The notes under the pieces are model-generated. The model worked only from the letters and a program-made list of their open reading frames with translations, did not search any database and was not told where the DNA came from. A program made the translations under genes and the position numbers. From Nitrospirales bacterium (lineage in GTDB: Bacteria > Nitrospirota > Nitrospiria > Nitrospirales > UBA8639), in contig JALDRK010000005.1 in NCBI GenBank assembly GCA_031315915.1, positions 1-64,000 on the forward strand: a stretch of DNA of 64,000 nucleotides, in the 5' to 3' direction. Positions 53,492-62,584 of this stretch are shown piece after piece (the stretch's first letter is position 1; the number at the start of each line of letters is the position of its first letter).

Positions 53492-54723
53492 TGACACAAA
53501 CCGGTCAAACGATTCCCCTCCTCAATACCAAGCTGGCCGTTCATGGCGGCACTCCCGTCCGTACCGCACCTATGCCCTTTCGAGAGGCGCTCGGTCCTGC
53601 CGAAACGAAAATGATCGAACAGGTCTTGGCATATTATCGGGAACATCAAAGCGATCCGGGATATCAAGGCCCATTTGAGAAAATGTATACCGATGCTTTT
53701 GTGGCGATGATGGATGGGGGATATGCCGATGCGGTTGCCACAGGCACCGCAGCCCTGTTTGTGGCCATTGCGGCCCTGGGTCTTCCCAGTGGCAGCGAGA
53801 TGCTGGTCTCGCCGCTGACCGATCCTGGGACGATCAGTGCGATTATCCTCAACGGGCATATTCCCCGTCTGATGGATAGTCTGCCGGGCAGTTATAACGT
53901 TGGGGTAGAACAGTTCCTTGAACGGGTGACTCCGCAAACCAGGGCTGTTGTCGTGGTCCATGCCATCGGTCAGGCTTGCGATATTCCGGCTATCGTTGCC
54001 GAAGCCCACCAGCGCGGCATTCAAGTCGTGGAGGACTGTAGCCAGGCTCATGGTGCAAAAATCATGGGTCGTCCGGTCGGCACGTTTGGAGATATTGCGG
54101 CCTTTTCGACCATGTATCGCAAAGCGCATATGACGGGTGCTTCCGGGGGAGTCGTGTATTCGAGGGATCTTGACCGGTTCCGTCTGGCTTTGGCCCATGC
54201 GGATCGGGGAAAGCCACGGTGGCAATCAGGCTTCGATGATCGGAATCCTAATGGCTTTCTCTTTCCCGCCTTAAACCTGCATACCGATGAAATCTCGTGT
54301 GCCATCGGTCTGGCCTCCTTAGGACGTCTCACCGATACCATCGTTCGTCGTTTAGCCTTTGTATCAGGAGTGTCCGCCCGAGTGCATGAAGAGTCTAAGG
54401 TCTGCCAGCCCTACGGCTATTCTCCCTCAGACTCCCCATTCATTTATCCCATTGTGGTGGATGAGAGTCTGATACGGTGCGGAAAATTGGAGTTTGCAAA
54501 AGCGGTTGAACAGGAAGGCATCGGTCTAAATCCCCATTATGAATATCTGGTGGCTGAATGGCCATGGGTGCAACCATTTTTATCCGATCAGTTTCCTTGT
54601 CCCAATGCCAGTGCGATTCGTGATCAGTCCTTTAACTTGTATCTGAATGAGAAATATGGGGAGCAGGAAAGCGAGGATGTCATGCGTGCCCTCACAAAAG
54701 TGGAGCACCACTATCTTCACTGA
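53491..54723 (+). CDS. DegT/DnrJ/EryC1-type sugar aminotransferase
   Basis: A 410-residue PLP enzyme of the sugar aminotransferase family. The substrate/cofactor parts are AVATGTAALFVAIAALGLPSG, VVVVHAIGQACDIPAIVAEAHQRGIQVVEDCSQAHGA and AFSTMYRKAHMTGASGGVVYS, with the likely PLP lysine in RKAHMTG. It would transaminate a keto group made by one of the SDRs. It overlaps the transketolase stop by one base and is the last gene of the operon that begins at 41407. The SDR that provides its keto sugar is unknown. Confidence 0.88.
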   Translation: MTQTGQTIPLLNTKLAVHGGTPVRTAPMPFREALGPAETKMIEQVLAYYREHQSDPGYQGPFEKMYTDAFVAMMDGGYADAVATGTAALFVAIAALGLPSGSEMLVSPLTDPGTISAIILNGHIPRLMDSLPGSYNVGVEQFLERVTPQTRAVVVVHAIGQACDIPAIVAEAHQRGIQVVEDCSQAHGAKIMGRPVGTFGDIAAFSTMYRKAHMTGASGGVVYSRDLDRFRLALAHADRGKPRWQSGFDDRNPNGFLFPALNLHTDEISCAIGLASLGRLTDTIVRRLAFVSGVSARVHEESKVCQPYGYSPSDSPFIYPIVVDESLIRCGKLEFAKAVEQEGIGLNPHYEYLVAEWPWVQPFLSDQFPCPNASAIRDQSFNLYLNEKYGEQESEDVMRALTKVEHHYLH

Positions 54724-54784
54724 TTGGGTTTCTCATGTAAGATGAAGGAAAAGAGCGTCCGCAAATCAAAAAATGTGAGACAAT

Positions 54785-55996
54785 CTAGGCGTGAACGACC
54801 TCTTGGTCTTCGATGTGCTCAACCATGTCCTGAAATTCCTGCTCGATGACGGGAAGGGTATCGTCTGCCCAAACAAGTTTTTGAAATGATGTCGCAAAGG
54901 GCAATTGCCCTCCAATTTCGAAACCCAATGAAGCGATTAATTCCTTGGTAGTTTGAGGCACGGAAGCGGTGATGAGTTTGAAAATCAGCAGCCGTGTACG
55001 TTTATTGAGCGCACACATAAACATGGGGCCATTATTCACCCCGAGATTGAGATAACTGATTTCATAGAGGGCCATTCGTAGAGGAACATTCCATGATGCC
55101 TCCCGGAAAATTTCAAATCCCTCCAGAATCTTGGGAAGGGGATCAAGTGTGGCTTCGGTGTCAAGAATAATGACCGGAAAAAAGCGAGTTGGGTCGAGCC
55201 GTCGAGCAAAATTCGTCCAGACTTGGATGTCACTGTTTCGTTCCTTCATGAATGCGTAATCGCGTAAGGTGATGGAAATGAGTCGTCGATTTTTCAGTCG
55301 GGATTCAGCCCAACGATTCACATATCGAAGACCTTGAAGAGAACTCTGTAAGGTACCGGTGGGAGCCTGTTGAGAGATGAGGGGCTTGAGTAATTCGGAA
55401 GGATGGTGGGAGACCGGGAGCCATGGTTCGAAATGCTCCGGATACACGTGCGGATTCTCTCTCCCGAAAAATCGCTGGGCCGCCTTTCGGGAAGGGAGAA
55501 GGGAGAATCCTGAAAATCCGGGAGCAAGGGTGAAAATGGGCAGTACAACGTGATGGAGTCTCCACGCCCGCGTTGCGGTATCAACGGAGGCCTCGTAGTG
55601 AGCCCGTTCTTCCCGAAAGCCATGAAAGTTACCGGGAATGATGATGAAATGAATGTGGGAAAGGCCTAGTTGCCGCCGCCGCCGGTCCGCCGCGACCGCA
55701 AACCAGCTGGCATCAAAGGTCACAGGGGACACTTGGAGATCATAAAACGCATACAAGGTCTGTCGATCCATGTACTGTTCGGTTCCTAGGGACCGGAGCA
55801 ATAGTCTTTTGGGATATAATACTTTACCGAGCAATATTCTGGCCCCTGCGTGGATTTTTCGGCCTAACTCGGTGTGGGGGGTTCGGTAACGAAGGCGTCG
55901 GAGAACCCATCCCCACCCTTCGGACCGAAGGGTATCGGAAAGGTTGGTCAGGCGGGTGCTGGCAGAGGCAGAGTCGGGTTCTTCACGTTTAGACAT
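54785..55996 (-). CDS. Unrecognised protein (polysaccharide locus, opposite strand)
   Basis: A 403-residue soluble protein with no signal peptide and no family I can name. The N-terminal 70 residues are basic. SHIHFIIIPGNFHGFREE and a later SLGFEIGGQLPF stand out. The C-terminal part has RLISITLRDYAFMKERNSDIQVW, ILDTEATLDPLPKILEG and YLNLGVNNGPMFMCAL, a pattern that could belong to a glycosyltransferase with a GT-B-like fold. It is the only gene of the central locus on the minus strand. It converges on the aminotransferase and diverges from the gene at 56228. Confidence 0.7.
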   Translation of the reverse strand: MSKREEPDSASASTRLTNLSDTLRSEGWGWVLRRLRYRTPHTELGRKIHAGARILLGKVLYPKRLLLRSLGTEQYMDRQTLYAFYDLQVSPVTFDASWFAVAADRRRRQLGLSHIHFIIIPGNFHGFREERAHYEASVDTATRAWRLHHVVLPIFTLAPGFSGFSLLPSRKAAQRFFGRENPHVYPEHFEPWLPVSHHPSELLKPLISQQAPTGTLQSSLQGLRYVNRWAESRLKNRRLISITLRDYAFMKERNSDIQVWTNFARRLDPTRFFPVIILDTEATLDPLPKILEGFEIFREASWNVPLRMALYEISYLNLGVNNGPMFMCALNKRTRLLIFKLITASVPQTTKELIASLGFEIGGQLPFATSFQKLVWADDTLPVIEQEFQDMVEHIEDQEVVHA

Positions 55997-56227
55997 TGGT
56001 GCTCAAAAATGATGACTAATCGTGAAGGAAGCAGGGAAGATCATCTTTCAAGGAAACACTGATGTGCTACCGGTTTGGGAAGACTAGCAAGCAGACAAAA
56101 TCTTGTCAAAATGATTTTCATTGCATGAATGATATCCAGCTATCTTGATGTTCCCAGGTAAGGCGTCTCCCTGTAGCATGTAAGAATCTTCAGGGGGAGA
56201 CTTGGAATAAATCGGCTGATTGGGTGC

Positions 56228-57664
56228 GTGGACGAAGGAGAGAGATTGCTGTCGACTTCAACGAATAAGGTCAAACACATAGAGTCGACCTTTCCGGAAC
56301 CGACGGAAAGGTCGGAATCCGCCGTCCTGCGTCCATTTTATTTTATTGTAGTGTTCTGGGGGGAAACATTCAGAGATTATTTGTGTGATTTTGGTTTGCC
56401 GAGTCTACTGGCTCCCAACAATATTCCGGCCATACAGGGAGTCGGGGTAAGTTTCTCTTTTGTACGACTCCACAGGATTGGCTGGCGTTGTCGGAAACCC
56501 GATTTTCTTGGACTCAAGGAGTATATTGAACCTTACTTCATCGAAATTGGCCTTCCCCCTGAAGGGAAATCGGGTTGTGAACATATGGGCGTCGGGCACA
56601 AACTGGCTGCCCAAATGGCGTTCGAAGACAAGGCGTTTGGGGTGTTCCTGACACCGGATTTGATGGTTTCTGATGGAACCATACGGGCATTAAAAAAGTG
56701 CGCCTACGCGGGTATCAAGGTGGTGCTCACCGCTGCCCTCCGCTTTGGAGAAGAACCGTTGTTTGAAAATCTCCGATCGTTGGGAATTTTACAGAAAGGT
56801 GACCGTCACTCGAAAAGCGGGCTGCCTTTGTCGATTTCTGGCAGGCAAATGGTGAAAGCCGGAATTCGAAGCTTTCACAGTCAGACCAAGCGGTACGAAT
56901 GGGAAGCGCCCTATTTTTCCAGTTTCCCTTGCGCCTGTTGGTGGGACGTACCGGGTGAAGAGGGGGTGGTCTTGCATTCACTTAGTTGGGCCCCGTTCCT
57001 CTGCGATTATGCCGCAGTGGAAACCCATGACACCTCGACATTCGATGATTGGACCCTGGATGGCGATTATATTTTTCAGAACTTCAAAAATCCCAATGAC
57101 ATGTACATCGTGAAGGATTCAGATGAAGTCATGCTAGTGAGTTGGGCACCTCTGGCCGATCGTCCCCAGAAAGTTTCTCCCAATTTTCTCAAGGGGCTCC
57201 CGGTCGTGGGTGAATGGATCAAGGGCGGCATTCTTCGTGCGGCACTCTTAAGCGGGATTTTTGATTCGCTCAAGCGGGAAATATTTTTCCTTCCTGTAAT
57301 GTGGCACGGAGGCACTCTTTCACCCAATTGGGAAAAACGGGTATCGGAGTGTCAACAGGTCTTAACTCGCTATGTAGGTGATTTGGATCCGGACTCAATG
57401 GAAAACCCGTTTGAGAAGTACAATTCCGGTACGGGCGGCCTGGTGTGGAGCGTGAGGAATATGATTCACCGGGTATGGTTGGGTTTTCTTGTCGCCATGG
57501 GAAGAATCTGGTTTATCGGCTCCAATCTCTTTCATGCGCGTGAACGTCTCAAAGCCAGAATGCAGGAGGCTTTGCAGGGAGATGGAATTGCGCAAAAACG
57601 AATCCTCCAGCGATTCGGGATGATCTGGAAAATGATCCGTGGTGTTCCGATGCGACATTTTTGA
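56228..57664 (+). CDS. Unrecognised protein, possibly a glycosyltransferase
   Basis: A 478-residue protein I cannot assign with confidence. Notable stretches are FYFIVVFWGETFRDYLCDFGLPSLLAPNNIP near residue 37, a CEHMGVGHKLA segment, FGVFLTPDLMVSDGTIRALKKC and a Trp/Phe-rich C-terminal helix pair near 430-450. The FWG...FRDYLCDF...PSLLAP pattern recalls uncharacterised glycosyltransferase-like proteins of capsule loci. The GTG start has no clear ribosome binding site; TTG 56246 has GAAGGAG five bases before it and could be the real start. A divergent spacer of 231 bases precedes it. Confidence 0.7.
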   Translation: MDEGERLLSTSTNKVKHIESTFPEPTERSESAVLRPFYFIVVFWGETFRDYLCDFGLPSLLAPNNIPAIQGVGVSFSFVRLHRIGWRCRKPDFLGLKEYIEPYFIEIGLPPEGKSGCEHMGVGHKLAAQMAFEDKAFGVFLTPDLMVSDGTIRALKKCAYAGIKVVLTAALRFGEEPLFENLRSLGILQKGDRHSKSGLPLSISGRQMVKAGIRSFHSQTKRYEWEAPYFSSFPCACWWDVPGEEGVVLHSLSWAPFLCDYAAVETHDTSTFDDWTLDGDYIFQNFKNPNDMYIVKDSDEVMLVSWAPLADRPQKVSPNFLKGLPVVGEWIKGGILRAALLSGIFDSLKREIFFLPVMWHGGTLSPNWEKRVSECQQVLTRYVGDLDPDSMENPFEKYNSGTGGLVWSVRNMIHRVWLGFLVAMGRIWFIGSNLFHARERLKARMQEALQGDGIAQKRILQRFGMIWKMIRGVPMRHF

Positions 57665-57790
57665 TCGACAGTATATCCTGTTTACGGTCAACAGTTTCCT
57701 GCTTTATGAGGAAGAGCCATTGAAGATGTTTTTAACTCACACACATGCTGGCAGAAAATTAAACGATTTAAATCGGATCTGGGGGAATCA

Positions 57791-59407
57791 ATGATTGTTC
57801 TCGGTTTACATGGAGGTGTCACGATCGGGCAGCACGAGCCAGCCGCGGCTCTGGCAGTGAATGGAAGAATTGTGGCCCATTGTGAAGAAGAGCGCTATCT
57901 CAGGGTAAAGTCCTGTTTCGGGCATCTGCCTCATCGAGCGATCAAAGCGTGTCTGGCCCAGGCAAATCTCCGGTGGGAGGACATTGACTTGATTGTCACT
58001 CCCGGGTTGACCTACGACGACTTTGCCGCCAGATGGAAAGATTACCTCAGGCATACGTTTGGATCGTGTCCACGTCTGGAGCTTGTCCATCATCAGGAAG
58101 CGCATTTGGCCACGGCCTTTTATGGGTCGGGCTTAGAAGAGGCGCTGTGCCTGTCCCTTGATGCTACGGGAGATGGGGCATGCGGGATGTTCGCACATGC
58201 CACTAAACAGCGGGGCATCAAAATTCTGGAGACGATCCCCACAAGAAATTCCTTAGGATTTTTTTATACCCTCATGACATATTATCTGGGATTTGAGGAA
58301 GGGGATGAATACAAAGTGATGGGATTAGCCCCCTATGGGAAACCCACAATCGATCTTTCCGCACTGGTGCGACCCGTAAAGGGAGGCTGGGAATTCGACT
58401 GGTCTTTCGTAAGGCAGGATCCTGCTCTGAAATCCCCCTTTGAACCCGTCTATGCAAAAAAACTCATCGATCTTCTCGGTCGACCCAATCGACGTCCGGG
58501 GGAAACGGTTGAGGATTTTCACCGTGATGTGGCTAGAAGTACGCAGTTCAGTTTGGAGGAATGCTTATTGAGTGCGGTGGAGGAGTTACATTGCCAGGTT
58601 CCGGAAGTGAGGAATCTCTGTTTTGCCGGTGGAGTGGCGTTGAATTGTTCGGCAAACCGGCGGTTGCTGCATTCCGAGTACTTTGATCAGGTCTATGTTC
58701 CACCGGTGGCCTCCGATCGGGGCCTGGCTGTAGGTTGTGCATACCAGGGAGCCGTTACGTTAGGCGATTCCCCCTGGCAGCTTTGGGACGCGTATCTGGG
58801 ATCAAACTATTCGAATGGTTCTATCCGGCAGGAACTTCAAGCCAATGGGTGCCGGTTTGTCGAAGTGGATGATCCGGTCGAAGCCGGTGCAAAGCTCCTG
58901 GCCGATGAAAAAATTATCGGGTGGTACCAGGGGCGCTCTGAATCCGGAGCTCGTGCTCTTGGCAATCGTTCTATTTTGTCCAGTTGTGCGACAACCACGA
59001 TTCGGGATCTGGTGAATGCGCGGATCAAATACCGGGAAGAATTTCGCCCCTTCGCCCCCTCGATACTTCAGGATGAAGTGGAGACCTGGTTTCGGACTTA
59101 TGGCCGGAAGGAGTTTCCCTATATGACCTTTACCTTGGATGCTGTAGAACATCAGGCATCCCGCATCGCGGCTGTCGTGCATGTCGATGGGACGGCCCGG
59201 GTTCAGACGGTCAGCAGTTCCACCAATGAAGTGTATTATGAACTGATTAAACAATATGCCAAGCAGAGCGGTGTTCCCGTCATTTTAAATACAAGTTTCA
59301 ACCTGAAAGGTCAACCGATTGTTGAAAGTCCGCGTGATGCCCTGATGACCTTTTATGGATGCGGACTCGATGCGTTAATCATGAACAATTTTGTCGTCAA
59401 AAAATAA
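57791..59407 (+). CDS. Carbamoyltransferase (NodU/CmcH family)
   Basis: A 538-residue carbamoyltransferase that transfers a carbamoyl group from carbamoyl phosphate, through carbamoyl-adenylate, to a hydroxyl, usually on a sugar. Motifs: VAHCEEERYLR, GHLPHRAIKACLAQ, the metal-site LVHHQEAHLATAFYGSG and SLDATGDGACGMF in the first domain; FAGGVALNCSANRRLL and VPPVASDRGLAVGC; then the C-terminal YrdC-like domain with GRSESGARALGNRSIL and NTSFNLKGQPIVESP. It is the probable source of carbamoyl groups on the polysaccharide. The next gene starts 17 bases after its stop. Confidence 0.9.
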   Translation: MIVLGLHGGVTIGQHEPAAALAVNGRIVAHCEEERYLRVKSCFGHLPHRAIKACLAQANLRWEDIDLIVTPGLTYDDFAARWKDYLRHTFGSCPRLELVHHQEAHLATAFYGSGLEEALCLSLDATGDGACGMFAHATKQRGIKILETIPTRNSLGFFYTLMTYYLGFEEGDEYKVMGLAPYGKPTIDLSALVRPVKGGWEFDWSFVRQDPALKSPFEPVYAKKLIDLLGRPNRRPGETVEDFHRDVARSTQFSLEECLLSAVEELHCQVPEVRNLCFAGGVALNCSANRRLLHSEYFDQVYVPPVASDRGLAVGCAYQGAVTLGDSPWQLWDAYLGSNYSNGSIRQELQANGCRFVEVDDPVEAGAKLLADEKIIGWYQGRSESGARALGNRSILSSCATTTIRDLVNARIKYREEFRPFAPSILQDEVETWFRTYGRKEFPYMTFTLDAVEHQASRIAAVVHVDGTARVQTVSSSTNEVYYELIKQYAKQSGVPVILNTSFNLKGQPIVESPRDALMTFYGCGLDALIMNNFVVKK

Positions 59408-59424
59408 CGAAAGACGAAACAACC

Positions 59425-60192
59425 ATGCCTTCCACCGTGATACAAAAGGCTCTTGAACGCCTTGGTGTCGAACGGGAAGGAGTGCTTCTGGTGCATAGTG
59501 CTTTCAAGCCGCTGTCCAAGGATGGCTATGATCCTGTTCAGGTCCTGGAGGGTATCGTCGACTATATGAAACCGGGAACCCTATTAATGCCGACCATGTC
59601 CTGGCGGTTTGTGAATGCTGCTCATCCGGTCTTTGATGAACTGCAGACCCCATCCAACACGGGTATCCTCACCGAAATCTTTCGAATCCGATATGCCGAG
59701 ACACGAAGTTGTCATCCCACGCATTCCGTTGCCGGTAAGGGTCGGTTGGCGCATCACATGCTGAATTCCCATTACCTGGATGATACCCCTTGTTCTCCCA
59801 GAAGCCCGTTCGGTCTGCATGCTCAACACAACGGGTGGATTCTTATGATGGGAATTTCGATCGATTGTTGCACGCTGATTCATGCTGTTGAAGAAGTCAT
59901 GGCGCCTGAGCTGTATCTCAAACCGTCCTCCCAGCGGGAAACCTATCTTTGTCTGAATCGAACAGGGGGAGAGAGGACCGTGACGCTTCGTCGACATCGC
60001 TTCCTTCCCAGGAACTATTTCCAATTTCAGGATGCGTTAGCCAGTAAAGATCTCCTCAGAATCACGCGGATAGACAATACGGTGTGTCGGGCTTTTAGGG
60101 CCGGAGATATGACCCGGGTAGTAACGGATCGGCTAAAGGAGGCTCCGGATGCCATTATCGCGAAGCCCGGCGACCGGTACCGGATGATGTAA
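59425..60192 (+). CDS. Aminoglycoside 3-N-acetyltransferase-family protein, probable sugar acetyltransferase
   Basis: A 255-residue AAC(3)-type protein: VLLVHSAFKPLS, GTLLMPTMSW, the active-site SCHPTHSVAGKG with its histidine, SPFGLHAQHNGWILMMGI and TLIHAVEE. The family uses acetyl-CoA to acetylate amino groups. Inside a polysaccharide locus it more likely acetylates an amino sugar (such as one made by the DegT enzyme) than an antibiotic. ATG 59425 is preferred to the in-frame ATG 59359 within the carbamoyltransferase gene. Confidence 0.85.
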   Translation: MPSTVIQKALERLGVEREGVLLVHSAFKPLSKDGYDPVQVLEGIVDYMKPGTLLMPTMSWRFVNAAHPVFDELQTPSNTGILTEIFRIRYAETRSCHPTHSVAGKGRLAHHMLNSHYLDDTPCSPRSPFGLHAQHNGWILMMGISIDCCTLIHAVEEVMAPELYLKPSSQRETYLCLNRTGGERTVTLRRHRFLPRNYFQFQDALASKDLLRITRIDNTVCRAFRAGDMTRVVTDRLKEAPDAIIAKPGDRYRMM

Positions 60193-60215
60193 GCATTTTC
60201 AGCCAGCGACTTTTC

Positions 60216-60722
60216 ATGACCTCGTTTCACGAACAAGCTCTTCCTCGTCGAGAGGGAGAGCCTTCTTTACCTGTCGGCGATGCCGTGGCAGCGATTATTA
60301 CTCTTGATGATGGGCGTTATGTACTCCAGCATCGTGATAACCTGCCCCATATCTGGTATCCCGACCATTGGGGTTGTTTTGGAGGGGCTGTTCAGGAGGG
60401 GGAAGAGCCTCTTGACGCGCTTAGACGTGAGTTGGTGGAGGAACTCGAATTTCAGCCATCCCGGCTAACCTATTTTTCACGTTTTGATTTTGACCTGGAC
60501 CCGATTGGACTCCGGAGTTATTATCGAACATACTATATGATTGAAATGTCCCCCGGTGAACGATCACGACTGGTATTGCACGAGGGGGATGCGATTGAGG
60601 CCTTTGAAGGACATGTAGTTTTTGAAAAGCTGTTGGTGACCCCCTATGATGCCTTCGCCTTATTCCTTTACCATCAACGGGCCCGGTTGGCGGAGGAGGG
60701 CCCTAGGGAAACCATTCCGTGA
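60216..60722 (+). CDS. Nudix hydrolase
   Basis: A 168-residue Nudix protein with the full box GGAVQEGEEPLDALRRELVEELEF (GX5EX7REUXEEXGU pattern, last Gly replaced). The N-terminal part includes AVAAIITLDDGRYVLQHR, typical of enzymes that hydrolyse nucleoside-diphosphate derivatives. In such loci a Nudix enzyme may act on a nucleotide sugar. Its tail overlaps the RfbC-like gene on the other strand by 20 bases. Confidence 0.88.
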   Translation: MTSFHEQALPRREGEPSLPVGDAVAAIITLDDGRYVLQHRDNLPHIWYPDHWGCFGGAVQEGEEPLDALRRELVEELEFQPSRLTYFSRFDFDLDPIGLRSYYRTYYMIEMSPGERSRLVLHEGDAIEAFEGHVVFEKLLVTPYDAFALFLYHQRARLAEEGPRETIP

Positions 60723-61314
60723 GGGTAGAAAATCTTGGTCTTTGGAGATCCCGTTCCAGGACAATGGCAGCATCCTCCGAAAGGGGCCAGGGAATTTGAA
60801 GATCCGGATCGTTCCATGCCAACCCTCTGGCAAAGGATGGGGCAAAAGGCGAGCCGAGCTTAAAAATGACTTCTGTATGGTCTTCCAACGTACAATAGCA
60901 ATGAGCAAATCCTTCAGGAACCAAGATCTGGTTCCACCCATCCGGACTCAATTCGACTTGAACATATTTCCCAAAAGTAGGGGAACTTTTTCGCAGGTCG
61001 ATGTTCACGTCCAAAATCCTCCCGTGCGTGACCCGAATGAGTTTGGGTTGTCCGTGGGGAGGCAGTTGGTAATGAAATCCCCGAACGGTCCCTGTTCTGG
61101 GCGAGACGCAGTGATTCTCATGGACTATTGGAAAATCAATGCCCAGCTTTTCGAAAAACAGTCGATTAAAGGTTGGTGTCACCACTCCCCGAAGGTCCTG
61201 TTTGGGGGCCGCTCGAAAAATTTTGAGAGCGGGAATATCCAGGGTCTGGACCTCAAGACCCTCCACGATAATGCCAGAAGGTGGAGGAGAGGAATGAGTT
61301 GAGCGGGGTTTCAC
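60703..61314 (-). CDS. RfbC-like sugar epimerase without the usual active-site tyrosines
   Basis: A 203-residue cupin of the dTDP-4-dehydrorhamnose 3,5-epimerase family: GTVRGFHYQLPPHGQPKL with the active-site His, GRILDVNIDLRKSSPTFGKYV, LVPEGFAHCYCTL (usually AHGF) and GLAWNDPDLQIPW. At the positions of the two tyrosines found in RmlC (LYK and YXP) it has IFK and FAP. Activity may be altered or limited to C3. It is on the minus strand, not next to rmlA/B/D genes. Its 3-prime end overlaps the Nudix gene. Confidence 0.82.
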   Translation of the reverse strand: MKPRSTHSSPPPSGIIVEGLEVQTLDIPALKIFRAAPKQDLRGVVTPTFNRLFFEKLGIDFPIVHENHCVSPRTGTVRGFHYQLPPHGQPKLIRVTHGRILDVNIDLRKSSPTFGKYVQVELSPDGWNQILVPEGFAHCYCTLEDHTEVIFKLGSPFAPSFARGLAWNDPDLQIPWPLSEDAAIVLERDLQRPRFSTLTEWFP

Positions 61315-61346
61315 ATTAACTGAGTGGTGTAGGTCTAATCACATGA

Positions 61347-62537
61347 ATGCATATTATTCACCATACTGGAATTTACCACACTATGAAAGCTAGGACCGCG
61401 AATTCCTTATCTTACAAAAAATGGTTGAACCAGATCAGGGCTTTTTCTTCCATTGAAGGGTGCCGTACCTGGCTGGCGGATCGTTACCCTGAATTTCAAC
61501 CCGGAGAATTAAGGGAGGTGATTATTGTCGGGGCAGCCGATGAGGGAATCCGGTTGTCCGAGATTTGCGCCAGGGAAGGGATTGCCGTTCGGGCCCATGT
61601 CGATGATCATCCGCAAAAACAGGGAATGACTGTCGGCAGGCAGGTGATTGTGCCTCTCGACTTTCTGACTGATGTCGATCCGCAAATCCCGGTGGTGATT
61701 GCTTCCCATCGGGTACTGAAAGTCATGGAACGATTGACAAATATGGGTTTTCAGCATGTAGCACCGTTTGGATTACTGCAGGTGTTAAAGCCCGAAACCT
61801 TTGCTCCCCATATGTTTCATTCGGGCCTGTTAGAGGACCTGATTGACAATGCCGAGCGGTATGAAGAATTAATGGAGAGCCTGGCGGACGAAATGTCTCA
61901 AATGGTCTTGGATGCGGTTCTCGGCTATCGATTGACCTTTGACCCGCGTATATTGGCTCCGATTATTGAATGGGATCTCTATGGGCCGAAAAATCTGATC
62001 CGGTATGGAGAGAATGAAGTCTACGTGGACGGAGGAGCCTTTGATGGCGACTCTGTCCGGCTCTTTATGGATCGGGTTCAGGGTAAATTTTCCAGAATCC
62101 TGGCCTTTGAACCGGATCAAGAAACATACGGACGGTTAGCCAGGAATTTTGCGAATGATCCGGCAATTGAAACGATCAATGCCGGATTGCATCGGCGTCG
62201 GGGAACTCTTCGGTTCGATAATGCCGGAACCAGGGGGTCTATTATTACCGATTCGGGAGAAATTGAAATTCCGGTGGTCGGGTTGGATGAGGTGTTGGGT
62301 TCCGACCGGGTGACATTGATTAAAATGAACATTGAAGGGGCAGAGCATGAGGCGATCCGGGGCGCGGAAAAGGCCATTACCACATGGGCGCCGAAGCTCA
62401 GCATTTCCCTGTATCATAATCCCTCCGATTTATGGACCCTTCCACTGGAAATTGTCAAAATGCGGTCGGATTATAAGCTGTATATTCGACAGCATGACGG
62501 AGGAATCATTGAAACGGTTCTGTATGCTCTCCCCTGA
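61347..62537 (+). CDS. FkbM-family methyltransferase with an N-terminal Rossmann-like domain
   Basis: A 396-residue protein. The C-terminal half (about 220-396) is an FkbM methyltransferase: EVYVDGGAFDGDSVRLFMD, ILAFEPDQETY, DEVLGSDRVTLIKMNIEGAEHEAIRGAE. The N-terminal half contains LREVIIVGAADEGIRLSEIC and HVDDHPQKQGM, a small Rossmann-like domain as in PglD-type sugar-acyltransferase leaders or CoA-binding domains. FkbM enzymes O-methylate sugars or lipids. ATG 61383 is an alternative start. It is divergent from the RfbC-like gene, 33 bases apart. Confidence 0.82.
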   Translation: MHIIHHTGIYHTMKARTANSLSYKKWLNQIRAFSSIEGCRTWLADRYPEFQPGELREVIIVGAADEGIRLSEICAREGIAVRAHVDDHPQKQGMTVGRQVIVPLDFLTDVDPQIPVVIASHRVLKVMERLTNMGFQHVAPFGLLQVLKPETFAPHMFHSGLLEDLIDNAERYEELMESLADEMSQMVLDAVLGYRLTFDPRILAPIIEWDLYGPKNLIRYGENEVYVDGGAFDGDSVRLFMDRVQGKFSRILAFEPDQETYGRLARNFANDPAIETINAGLHRRRGTLRFDNAGTRGSIITDSGEIEIPVVGLDEVLGSDRVTLIKMNIEGAEHEAIRGAEKAITTWAPKLSISLYHNPSDLWTLPLEIVKMRSDYKLYIRQHDGGIIETVLYALP

Positions 62538-62584
62538 CCTAGGGCCGGTCAAGGGATCGGGGGCGTTGCAATATGGAGGTTGCC

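Noticed and set aside
56110-56122. Fur-box-like AATGATTTTCATT upstream of the gene at 56228
   Set aside because: Matches only about 12 of 19 bases of the Fur consensus and neither neighbour is an iron gene.
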